Below are positions 44,723-51,339 of a stretch of 51,339 bases of DNA, piece after piece. Both the position numbers and the translations under genes were made by a program. Position 1 is the first letter of the stretch; each line of letters starts with the position of its first letter. The notes under the pieces were generated by a model, which saw nothing but the letters and a program-made list of their open reading frames with translations, was not told the DNA's origin and searched no databases. This DNA is from Nitriliruptorales bacterium (lineage in GTDB: Bacteria > Actinomycetota > Nitriliruptoria > Euzebyales > Egibacteraceae): contig WHTC01000002.1 of assembly GCA_009379795.1 (NCBI GenBank), positions 1-51,339 on the forward strand, in the 5' to 3' direction.

Positions 44723-45036
44723 GTGCCGACTCCTTGGGGTTGGGATACGGCGACGCCAACGTTCTCCCCCGATCGGGGAGGAAATTGGTCCATTCGTACG
44801 TGGTATCCGGGGATCACCCGGGTTCCCACGCCCGCATCCTACTGAGATCGGCAAGTAGTCCGGGTAATGGTTAGGGAGGACTACCCCCCAAACCACCCGA
44901 TCGGGGCATGTTGACTCCCTCAATCGGGGGTTACCCTCAGTCAGTGTCAACTAGGCGCGTTCTCCGACATTTGCCGGAGATGACGACCCTCGACGAAACG
45001 CGCCCGAGCGGAAGAAGGACGAGGGGAGAGGCAGAT
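44723..45036. promoter_or_regulatory. Divergent vdh-bldC control region with repeats
   Basis: This 314-base gene-free stretch holds CCCCGATCGGGG (perfect 12-base palindrome, 44767-44778), CCCGATCGGGG again at 44896-44906, a half-site AATCGGGG at 44922-44929, and an inverted pair GTAGTCC (44855-44861) / GGACTAC (44878-44884). TTGACT at 44911-44916 followed 15 bases later by TACCCT (44932-44937) is a possible bldC promoter, with one repeat lying in its spacer. The pattern suggests a regulator acting on both genes, possibly BldC itself. Confidence 0.55.
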
Positions 45037-45237
45037 ATGAAGGCGATGACCGAAGAAGAGGAGCTTCTCACCCCAGCGGAGGTGGCGAAGCTCTTCCGGG
45101 TGGATCCGAAGACCGTGACGCGCTGGGCGAAGTCCGGGAAACTGTCGTCCATCCGCACGCTGGGCGGTCACCGCCGCTACCGGGCGAGCGAGGTGCACAC
45201 CCTGCTCGAGGGACAACGCCGGAACGCGAGCGAGTAG
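45037..45237 (+). CDS. bldC: BldC-type MerR-like DNA-binding protein
   Basis: A 66-residue protein that is almost only a MerR-like winged helix: LLTPAEVAKLFRVDPKTVTRW, then AKSGKLSSIRTLGGHRRY and a short C-terminal helix. It matches actinobacterial BldC, a developmental regulator in Streptomyces that binds head-to-tail on direct repeats without a dimerisation domain. The ATG at 45037 has GGGGAGAGG upstream; codons further up are not conserved. Divergent from vdh. Confidence 0.92.
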   Translation: MKAMTEEEELLTPAEVAKLFRVDPKTVTRWAKSGKLSSIRTLGGHRRYRASEVHTLLEGQRRNASE

Positions 45238-45451
45238 TCGGGCACGGGCGCGACCACTCGCCCGCTTCCCGTGGCCAGCGGCGGGAGACGCCTCCACCGG
45301 GCGTCGATTCCTAGTTGGCCCCAGCAACCCGAGGTGCCCCCTTGGCCTGAAGCGGACCCCCCGCTGATGGCACAGGCTGCGAGAAGCAGGGACGTGGCCA
45401 AGGGGCCGCACCGGCGGGTTCTCCACCAGTTCCTCCAAACCGGCCCTCGCG
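45238..45451. other. Gene-poor stretch after bldC
   Basis: No confident gene. The minus strand keeps G+C-rich third positions for about 40 codons from base 45480 (MKCAHITTDDARAGLEE...), in a different frame from the small ORF after marR, which could mean a decayed or frameshifted coding sequence. No terminator or repeat was identified. Confidence 0.3.
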
Positions 45452-45595
45452 TCATCCGTGGTGATGTGGGCGCACTTCAAGGCGCTGGCCGAGGGGCGGG
45501 TCCTCCCTGCCCTGGAGCGGCACGACGTCTGCGCCTACGAGGCGCGGCCTGATCGCCGGCTTCCCCGTCACCTTGACGACATCCTTCGTCAGCAT
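45452..45595 (-). CDS. Possible small ORF coupled to marR
   Basis: A 47-codon frame (begins MLTKDVVKVTG, ends VRPHHHG) whose ATG overlaps the marR stop as ATGCTGA, the arrangement of translational coupling. Codon third positions are G+C-rich, as in real genes here. There is no Shine-Dalgarno of its own and I recognise no family. It may be a real small protein, a remnant of a longer gene that continues in another frame, or chance. Confidence 0.25.
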   Translation of the reverse strand: MLTKDVVKVTGKPAIRPRLVGADVVPLQGREDPPLGQRLEVRPHHHG

Positions 45596-46047
45596 CCAGC
45601 GGCGGGAGGTGGTACCAGCACCCGGCTGAGCGCGGCGCACAGCGCGCGCACGTCCGCGTCGGCCAGGTGACGGCCGAAGTGCTTCTGGATACCGCGCAGG
45701 TGCACCGGCGCGGCCCGGCGCAGCTCGTCCTTGCCTTCCGGGGTCAGCGCCGCGAAGGTCCCGCGACGGTCCGAGGGGCAGTGCGCCCGCTGAACGAGGC
45801 CCGCACGCACCATGCGATCCACCAGCCGGCTGAGCCCACTCTGGCTCAGCAGCACGCGGTCGGCCAGTTCCTGCATGCGCAGCCGGTGGCCGTCCGCCTC
45901 GTCGAGCTGCAGAAGCACGTCGTACCAGTTCAGCGGCAGGCCGGTCTCCCGCTCCAGGTCGGCGGCCAGCGCGCGAGTCAGGAACGCGTGCGACTCCAGC
46001 AGGTTCCGCCACGCCGCCAAGCGGGCGTCGTCGGGGACGCTGGTCAT
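45589..46047 (-). CDS. MarR-family regulator
   Basis: A 152-residue MarR protein: N-terminal helix with HAFLTRALAADLERETGL, winged helix with RMQELADRVLLSQSGLSRLVDRMV split around the recognition helix, the DRRGTFAALTPEG wing, and a C-terminal dimerisation helix. No cysteine sensor is evident apart from C in RAHCPSD. It is divergent from yceI and both promoters overlap in 107 bases, so it most likely controls yceI and itself. Confidence 0.92.
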   Translation of the reverse strand: MTSVPDDARLAAWRNLLESHAFLTRALAADLERETGLPLNWYDVLLQLDEADGHRLRMQELADRVLLSQSGLSRLVDRMVRAGLVQRAHCPSDRRGTFAALTPEGKDELRRAAPVHLRGIQKHFGRHLADADVRALCAALSRVLVPPPAAGC

Positions 46048-46069
46048 CAGCCCATGCTAGGCGAGGTGG

Positions 46070-46122
46070 TTGCGCGTGCACAGAAGGCTGCTATAGATAT
46101 GTATGCGCAAGCAAACTTTCAA
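46070..46122. promoter_or_regulatory. Overlapping divergent marR and yceI promoters
   Basis: Minus strand: TTGAAA (46122-46117), 17-base spacer, TATCTA (46099-46094), a near-consensus promoter for marR. Plus strand: TTGCGC (46070-46075), 16-base spacer, TATAGA (46092-46097) for yceI. The two -10 boxes share bases 46094-46097. Inverted copies TTGCGC (46070-46075) and GCGCAA (46105-46110) flank them and may be MarR contacts. Confidence 0.6.
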
Positions 46123-46154
46123 TCCTCAGGACCGACAGACTGGAGCGACACGAG

Positions 46155-46730
46155 ATGACGGAGGCACTGGCACAGCGGACGGTCAACGGCGTCGAGGTGC
46201 CCGTATCGGGCGCCTGGCAGGTCGACCCGTCGCACACCACGGTCGAGTTCATCGTTCGCCACCTGATGTTCGCCAAGGTGCGGGGCAGGTTCGGGCAGTT
46301 CACCGGCAGCGTGACGATCGCGGACGACCCGGCGCGGTCCTCCGCCGAGGCAACCATCCAGGCCGCGAGCATCGACACCGGCGAGGAGCAGCGCGACGGG
46401 CATCTGCGCTCGCCGGACTTCTTCGACGCGGAGAGGTTCCCGACGCTCACCTTTAGAACCACGGGAATCGAGCACGCGGGCGGGTCGGCGTGGAGGGTGA
46501 CGGGCGACTTCACGATCCGCGGCGTCACCCGTCCGATCGTCCTGGACACGACGCTGCAAGGCCTCGCAATAGACCCGTGGGGCAACAGCCGGGCGTTCCT
46601 CTCGGCGGCCGCCGAGATCAACCGCGAGGAGTTCGGCCTGACCTGGAACCAGCCGTTGCAGAACGGCGGCGTGGTGGTCGGCAAGCAGGTCAAACTGGAG
46701 ATCGAAGCCCAGATCGTCAAGCAAGGCTGA
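46155..46730 (+). CDS. YceI-family lipid-binding protein
   Basis: A 191-residue YceI protein with the lipocalin-like fold that binds long isoprenoids or similar lipids. Core features: WQVDPSHTTVEFIVRHLMFAKVRGRF, FTGSVTIADDP, the FRTTGIEH strand, GDFTIRGVTRPIVLDT and the final FGLTWNQPLQNGGVVVGKQV. It lacks a signal peptide, so it is cytoplasmic, as in many actinobacteria. Controlled presumably by the divergent MarR. The gamma-carbonic anhydrase gene follows after eight bases. Confidence 0.93.
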   Translation: MTEALAQRTVNGVEVPVSGAWQVDPSHTTVEFIVRHLMFAKVRGRFGQFTGSVTIADDPARSSAEATIQAASIDTGEEQRDGHLRSPDFFDAERFPTLTFRTTGIEHAGGSAWRVTGDFTIRGVTRPIVLDTTLQGLAIDPWGNSRAFLSAAAEINREEFGLTWNQPLQNGGVVVGKQVKLEIEAQIVKQG

Positions 46731-46738
46731 CCGGACTG

Positions 46739-47293
46739 ATGGACGAACCGCTGGTCTATGCCCTCGAAGGGGTTGAGCCGGACATTGATTCCCAGGCGTT
46801 CCTGGCGCCCACAGCCGTGGTGGTGGGCCGGGTCAGGCTCGCTGCGGGGGCCAATGTCTGGTTCAACAGCGTCATCCGAGGTGACAGCGAAAGCATCACG
46901 CTTGGGCGTGACGTGAACGTGCAGGACGGCTGCGTCCTGCACGCGGATCCGGGCTTCCCCCTCGTGCTCGAAGACCGGGTCTCGCTGGGCCACGCGGCGG
47001 TCGTTCATGGAGCGCACATCGGTGAAGGAACGCTGGTCGGGATGGGTGCCACGGTGCTCAACGGAGCGCGCGTCGGGGCGTCGTGCCTGGTCGCCGCCGG
47101 TGCGGTCGTCCGGCCGGGCGCCCAGATCCCGGAGGGATCGCTCGTGACGGGGGTGCCGGCAAGGGTGCGACGAGCGCTCACCGACGACGAGCGTGCCTCC
47201 ATCGAGCGCACCCCCGAGAACTACCGGACGCGCAGCGACCTGTACCGCCGGCATCTGGTGCGGATCGAGCGGCAGCGGAGTGGGGCGCGCTGA
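46739..47293 (+). CDS. Gamma-class carbonic anhydrase family protein
   Basis: A 184-residue left-handed beta-helix protein. Zinc-ligand histidines are His68 (GCVLHAD), His85 and His90 (SLGHAAVVHG), with the right 5-residue spacing, and IRGD (Arg47, Asp49) matches the trimer salt bridge of Cam. Glutamates of the acidic loop in archaeal Cam are absent, as in the CamH branch, so activity is uncertain; the fold could also be an acyltransferase-like relative. The ATG lies eight bases after the yceI stop, so it is likely in the same transcript. Confidence 0.9.
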   Translation: MDEPLVYALEGVEPDIDSQAFLAPTAVVVGRVRLAAGANVWFNSVIRGDSESITLGRDVNVQDGCVLHADPGFPLVLEDRVSLGHAAVVHGAHIGEGTLVGMGATVLNGARVGASCLVAAGAVVRPGAQIPEGSLVTGVPARVRRALTDDERASIERTPENYRTRSDLYRRHLVRIERQRSGAR

Positions 47294-47302
47294 CGAGCGT
47301 TC

Positions 47303-48082
47303 CTATTCGTTCCGCCACTGCGGCTCGCGTTTCTCGACGAAGGCAGTCATGCCCTCACGGAAGTCGGCGCTGCCGTACACCTCCCGGGTGAGGTCGTCGC
47401 CGTCCGGCACGAGTCCGTCGACGATCCGCCGCATCGCCTCCTTCACCGTCCGTATGGTGATCGGAGCCCGGTGTCCGAGGATCTCGCAGAGTTCCTCCAC
47501 GCGGGCGTCCAGAGCCTCCCTGGGATGGACCTCGTGCACCAAGCCCGCGGCGAGCGCCTCGTCGGCGTTCCACAGGCGAGCGGTCAAGAGCATCTCCTTG
47601 AGCCGTGCCGGGCCGACAAGGACCGCAAGCCGGGTGAGATTCGACATCGTCGGCAGGTTGCCGAGGGTGCGGGCAACGGGGATGCCGAACCGCGACCCCT
47701 CGGAGCAGATGCGCAGATCGCACGTCGAGGCGATCGCCAGTCCCCCACCGACCACGTAACCGACACCGACCGCGATGGTCGGCGCGCTCACGGCCTCCAG
47801 CCGAGCCAGGACTCTGTCCATGCGCCGGTTGTAGGCGATGCCGTCCTCCCCGCCGCCGAACGCCTGGAACTGGCGGATGTCCGTGCCGGCGACGAAGGCG
47901 TCCTCGCCCGCTCCGCGCAGCACGACCACGCGAACATCGGCGTCGTTGTCGACCTTCTCCAGGTGGTCGTGGAACTGGTCGTACATCGCCCACGTAAGGG
48001 CGTTGCGCGCGTGCTGCCGGTCGAACGTCACGGTGGCGACGTAGCCGTCCCGCGCAAGATGGACGCGGCCTTCGTCAGGCAT
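47303..48082 (-). CDS. Enoyl-CoA hydratase/isomerase family protein
   Basis: A 259-residue crotonase-fold protein with the CoA-binding region ARNALTWAMYD, oxyanion segment GEDAFVAGTDIRQF and VGYVVGGGLAIAS. Both glutamates of classical enoyl-CoA hydratase are absent: the GGGxE position is alanine (GGGLAIASTCD) and the FxxPE position is valine (FGIPVARTLG). It is thus unlikely to be a simple hydratase. It starts eight bases before the CoA-transferase stop and so is coupled to it. Convergent with the carbonic anhydrase gene. Confidence 0.88.
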   Translation of the reverse strand: MPDEGRVHLARDGYVATVTFDRQHARNALTWAMYDQFHDHLEKVDNDADVRVVVLRGAGEDAFVAGTDIRQFQAFGGGEDGIAYNRRMDRVLARLEAVSAPTIAVGVGYVVGGGLAIASTCDLRICSEGSRFGIPVARTLGNLPTMSNLTRLAVLVGPARLKEMLLTARLWNADEALAAGLVHEVHPREALDARVEELCEILGHRAPITIRTVKEAMRRIVDGLVPDGDDLTREVYGSADFREGMTAFVEKREPQWRNE

Positions 48083-49292
48083 CTGCTTCTCCTTCTCGGA
48101 TCCCGTCGTGAATCACGCCGGCCCGGTGCAGATCGGCGATCTCGTCATCGCGGTAGCCGATGGCGCCCAGCGCCTCGGCGGTGTGCTGACCGAGCGTCGG
48201 TGCGACCTCCCGAATCGACAGCGGCGTCTGTGAGTACTTGATCGGCATGCCCAGGCTCTTGATCGGCCCGATCCGCGGATGCTCCGCGTCGACCACCATC
48301 TCCCGGGCCAGCACGTGGGGATCCGCCAGCGTTTGGTCGTAGGTGTAGACCGGCCCGCCGGGCACACCCGCAGCGTCGAGCAGGTCGATCCACTCTGCGG
48401 TGTCTCGCTGCTCGAACACCGCCTCGACGTCCGCCTGCAGCGCGTCGTTGTTCTCGAGACGTCCTGTCGGCTCCTTGTAGCGCGGGTCTTCAAGCCATTC
48501 GGGGCGTTCGACGACCTTTTCACAGAAGCGTTGCCACAGCCGATCGTTGTTCGCGCCCACCGTGACGTAGCCGTCCTTCGTCCGGTAGGCCTGGTACGGC
48601 GCTGTCCGCCGGTGCCGTGAGCCCGTCGGCTGCGGGAGTTCCCCCGCGCCGAAGAAGGCGGCGGACTCCCAGATCGTCCAGGCGAGGGCGGCGTCGACCA
48701 GCGACACGTCGATGTACTGACCCTCGCCGGTTCTCTGCCGATGGATATACGCGCCGAGCACCGCCACGGCCGCGGTGATCCCGGCGGCGATGTCGTTGAC
48801 CGCGATGCCGACCTTCACCGGGGCATCCTCCGGCTGACCGGTCATGCGCATCAGTCCGCTGACCCCCTGCGCCATGATGTCGAAGCCGGGACGGTGCGCG
48901 TAGGGGCCGGTCTGGCCGAATCCGGTGATCGAGGCGTAGATCAGCCCGCGATTCAGCCCGGACAGGGTGTGGTAGTCCATGCCGAGGCGTTCGGTGACGC
49001 CAGGGCGGAAGTTCTCGACGACTACGTCCGCCTCTCGGGCCAGGTGCTGCGCGATCTCCCGCCCCTTGCCGTTTTTCAGGTCGAGCGCCACGCTCTTCTT
49101 GTGGCGGTTGATCATGGCGAAGCAGTAGCTCTCGCCATTGACGTGCGGTCCGAGACGCCGAGCGTCGTCACCCCCCGGGAACCGCTCAACCTTTATCACC
49201 TCGGCGCCAAGGTCTCCCAGCACCATCGTGCAGTAAGGCCCCGACATATAGCGGGTGAGATCCAGCACCTTGACCGACTCGAGTGGCAGCAT
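48075..49292 (-). CDS. CaiB/BaiF family III CoA-transferase
   Basis: A 405-residue family III CoA-transferase (formyl-CoA transferase class), moving CoA between carboxylic acids. KVLDLTRYMSGPYCTMVLGDLGAEVIKVE is typical (seen as DLTRYMSGPYC and LGDLGAEVIKVE), VENFRPGVTERLGMDY is the mid-domain motif, and catalytic Asp138 is in RPGFDIMAQG. The ATG at 49292 has AAGGAAGAG upstream. Coupled with the downstream crotonase-like gene, it suggests activation and then modification of an acid; substrate unknown. Confidence 0.93.
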   Translation of the reverse strand: MLPLESVKVLDLTRYMSGPYCTMVLGDLGAEVIKVERFPGGDDARRLGPHVNGESYCFAMINRHKKSVALDLKNGKGREIAQHLAREADVVVENFRPGVTERLGMDYHTLSGLNRGLIYASITGFGQTGPYAHRPGFDIMAQGVSGLMRMTGQPEDAPVKVGIAVNDIAAGITAAVAVLGAYIHRQRTGEGQYIDVSLVDAALAWTIWESAAFFGAGELPQPTGSRHRRTAPYQAYRTKDGYVTVGANNDRLWQRFCEKVVERPEWLEDPRYKEPTGRLENNDALQADVEAVFEQRDTAEWIDLLDAAGVPGGPVYTYDQTLADPHVLAREMVVDAEHPRIGPIKSLGMPIKYSQTPLSIREVAPTLGQHTAEALGAIGYRDDEIADLHRAGVIHDGIREGEADA

Positions 49293-49365
49293 CAACGCTC
49301 TTCCTTGTCACCCGAAGGGACGCTGCGAGGAAGCGCCCTGCGGGTTGCGGAAACCAGCGGTGGGG

Positions 49366-51117
49366 TCATTCTCGCGGGGTGAGCCGCATGACGGGTTGCG
49401 GAACCGGGGGAGGACCGACACGGAAGTCCGCCTCACCCGGGTCGCCCCAGCGTCCGGCGGTCTCCAGGAATGCTCGGGTGGACTCGGCGGCGGCCCGGCA
49501 CCACTTGGCATCGAACGCTCCACGGTCCTCTGTCACCGTCGGCATCCCCTTGCGCAGCTCCGCCTGCATCGCGGCGTAGGCATCGGCCATGTTGGTGGGG
49601 CCTTCGGCGGCACCGTTGAGATGCCGGTCCAGCAGCCGCATCAGGCCCCGGTAGCGGGCGAACCAGTGCGTATCCCAGTCGAAGCCATCGCGGAGCCGTT
49701 CTCCGGACTTACGGCCCTTCGATGCGATCCGCACGATGATCTCTGGCGGCATCGTCAGGTTCATACCGCCTTCCCCCGCCTCCAGCGTAATGTCCTGGAT
49801 GCGCTCCCTGAAGCCCGGCAGTTCGGCCTGCATGCGATCTCGCCAGTTCTGCATCGTGTCGAGGATCTGCTGCACGAACGGCACGACACCAGCGATGGCG
49901 GTGCGCGACCGGGGCACCGGGTGCGCGCGGCCTGGCGGTTGCGCCTGGACGGTGGACGCCCGGGTGGACATCAGATTCAGCCCGAACGTCGGCCTGGTCG
50001 GCAGCCAGGCATCGAAGAAGTGAATCGGGAAGTTGCTGCCGATCCCACCGTCGGACATCCAGTGGCGCAGCGGTCGCCGGTCCTTGACCGTCCACAGGGG
50101 TACGGCGGACAGCAGGATCGGGAAGCTGAGGCTCATGCGAGTGGCGACCAGCACCGGCAGGTCCTCCCTCGGGAGCGGCCGCAATTCCGGCTGCTGCCCA
50201 CCGTCCGGCCCGGTGCCGGCGCGCCGTGCCACGTCGGTGATCTCCCGCAGGTGGTCGATGATCTCGGCAGGGAACAGGCGCCCGAACTCCTCCAGGCTGA
50301 ACAGGTACTCCTCGCCAGGGTCGAACGGCAGGCGGGCAGGACGGCCGTACGCGAGGTCGGTCGTCATCATCTCCAATCGGATCCCGCGCGCGTCGAGATC
50401 CCGGAAGGTCAGCGGCTTGGCTGGGGGCTTGCCCGCGCAGGCCTGGATGCTCTCGTGGAGCCAGGGCGTCAGAGCGGGCTGCGCCGTTCCGTCCTCGTCC
50501 ATCCCGGTGCAGAGGCCGTAGAAGCTGTCCGGCAGCACCCTGCGAATGAGGTGGACTACGCGCACGAGCGACGCCACCGCCAGGGCCACAACTGCGACGG
50601 CCACCAGCAGAAGCATCACCAGGAGCCAGCCGAGCGCGCTGGGCTCGGCGAGCGTGCCGCCGAACGCGGCCACCAGGCCGGCCGCCAACCCCAGGCCCAC
50701 GACCACCGCAGCCAGCGTGGGCAGCCACAGTTCCCGCAGCAGTTGCACCACGACACGCCGAGCTGTCCCGCTCCTACCCCGCGCGTTCTGGAGCGCAAGC
50801 AGCAACCTGAGCACGAAGCGCGCTGGGGGCGCCGGCTGGAACAGGCCGGGCAGGAATCCCGGCGCGGCCAGTTGCCCGGTCAGTGCGTGGAGGCACTCGA
50901 AGCCGTCCTCCTCGGCCAAATCGTCGCGCCCATACTCGGCGGCCGCCGCCGCCGCGGCCGCGATCGCCCCGGCGGAGGCGCCGCCGATCGAACGTATCCG
51001 ATAGCGTTCATGCAGCGCGTATACCGCCTCCGGGTACGCGACGCCGCTGGTGATGCCGCCCTTCATGATCAGGTCGCATTCGCCGACCGGTGATGCCGTG
51101 GCCCGCCCGTTGCCCAT
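49366..51117 (-). CDS. Patatin-like phospholipase with internal membrane helices
   Basis: A 583-residue patatin-like acyl hydrolase. The oxyanion loop is KGGITSGV (residues 19-26), the nucleophile Ser48 is in GASAG, and the catalytic Asp356 in SDGGIGSN. Two strongly hydrophobic helices (about 134-153 and 163-187) lie between the nucleophile and the Asp, so the enzyme is probably held in the membrane. The ATG at 51117 follows GGAGGAGACGG. The CoA-transferase gene lies 73 bases downstream on the same strand, so an operon releasing and then activating an acid is possible. Confidence 0.9.
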   Translation of the reverse strand: MGNGRATASPVGECDLIMKGGITSGVAYPEAVYALHERYRIRSIGGASAGAIAAAAAAAAEYGRDDLAEEDGFECLHALTGQLAAPGFLPGLFQPAPPARFVLRLLLALQNARGRSGTARRVVVQLLRELWLPTLAAVVVGLGLAAGLVAAFGGTLAEPSALGWLLVMLLLVAVAVVALAVASLVRVVHLIRRVLPDSFYGLCTGMDEDGTAQPALTPWLHESIQACAGKPPAKPLTFRDLDARGIRLEMMTTDLAYGRPARLPFDPGEEYLFSLEEFGRLFPAEIIDHLREITDVARRAGTGPDGGQQPELRPLPREDLPVLVATRMSLSFPILLSAVPLWTVKDRRPLRHWMSDGGIGSNFPIHFFDAWLPTRPTFGLNLMSTRASTVQAQPPGRAHPVPRSRTAIAGVVPFVQQILDTMQNWRDRMQAELPGFRERIQDITLEAGEGGMNLTMPPEIIVRIASKGRKSGERLRDGFDWDTHWFARYRGLMRLLDRHLNGAAEGPTNMADAYAAMQAELRKGMPTVTEDRGAFDAKWCRAAAESTRAFLETAGRWGDPGEADFRVGPPPVPQPVMRLTPRE

Positions 51118-51339
51118 CTCCGTCTCCTCCCACCGTCCACGACGGTACCGCCCGGCGGTTGCCCAAGCCGCGCGATCTGTCATGTGCAGGCGACATCTCT
51201 AGGCTTCGAGGCGTTCTGGCGCCGGGGAGTTTCGACGGGTGGCGGGCCGAGGACGGTGGGGCTGGGACCCCGCCGCCCGCAGCGCCGTTGTGATCATCTG
51301 CCGGCGAGCGGGCGAGACTCTTGCCCGCTGCGGCGCGAA
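51118..51339. other. Region upstream of the patatin gene to the window end
   Basis: No gene recognised. It must contain the patatin promoter on the minus strand; TAGAGAT is one possible -10 box but no matching -35 box was seen. Confidence 0.3.

Noticed and set aside
49342-49403. 11-base direct repeat GGGTTGCGGAA (49342-49352 and 49393-49403)
   Set aside because: Only two short copies, one inside patatin codons; probably chance or a local duplication.
1-51339. CRISPR arrays, prophage or insertion sequences
   Set aside because: No regularly spaced repeats, transposase motifs or phage structural genes were seen in any frame.

Overview
The window is very G+C-rich DNA that reads as the chromosome of an actinobacterium (Actinomycetota), probably not a close relative of Streptomyces or Mycobacterium. 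I infer this from gene content and order: an ino1 / PadR / DUF5318 / GT87 neighbourhood like that around mycobacterial ino1 and ponA1; purF-purM followed by an amino-acid dehydrogenase and bldC, an order I recall from Streptomyces; small-type PurL with separate PurS and PurQ; many GTG starts; and starts with a TANNNT box 6-7 bases upstream and no Shine-Dalgarno sequence. No rRNA, tRNA, CRISPR array, prophage or intact insertion sequence was seen.

Layout. 1-3.7 kb: tail of an upstream gene, a GT87 membrane glycosyltransferase, a zinc-ribbon DUF5318 protein, a PadR regulator and inositol-3-phosphate synthase. 3.8-6.6 kb: truncated haemoglobin, aldehyde dehydrogenase and an enoyl-CoA hydratase-like protein. 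6.6-9.9 kb: a YkoCDE-type ECF transporter (HMP/thiamine class) running leftward. 10-18 kb: ClpB, a thioesterase, then a tightly packed set (shortened cystathionine gamma-lyase-like enzyme, alpha/beta-hydrolase without a nucleophile, anchored SGNH hydrolase, FAD hydroxylase). 18-20.8 kb: IolC-like aldolase, GlsB-type membrane protein, dodecin, and a less G+C-rich island with a retropepsin-like protein, a DUF5678 protein and a broken AbrB antitoxin. 20.6-25.1 kb: YhaO/YhaN repair nuclease pair.

25.4-43.6 kb is a dispersed purine cluster holding purA, purD, purB, purE, purC, purS, purQ, purL, purF and purM. Interspersed are an alcohol dehydrogenase, proline dehydrogenase, an endonuclease V homologue that has lost key catalytic residues, a stand-alone LigD polymerase domain with acylphosphatase, an unknown anchored protein and an esterase. 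Together the pur genes cover most of PRPP to IMP and all of IMP to AMP; purK, purN/purT and purH are not here. 43.6-51.3 kb: valine/leucine dehydrogenase divergent from bldC, MarR divergent from YceI, gamma-carbonic anhydrase, and a leftward patatin / CoA-transferase / hydratase-like set.

Most genes belong to known families. The best leads for something undescribed are the catalytically altered endonuclease V beside purine genes, the coupled four-gene cassette at 13.75-18.07 kb with two altered enzymes, the retropepsin-DUF5678 island, and the unknown anchored protein between purS and purQ. I found no single feature that is clearly a new system.
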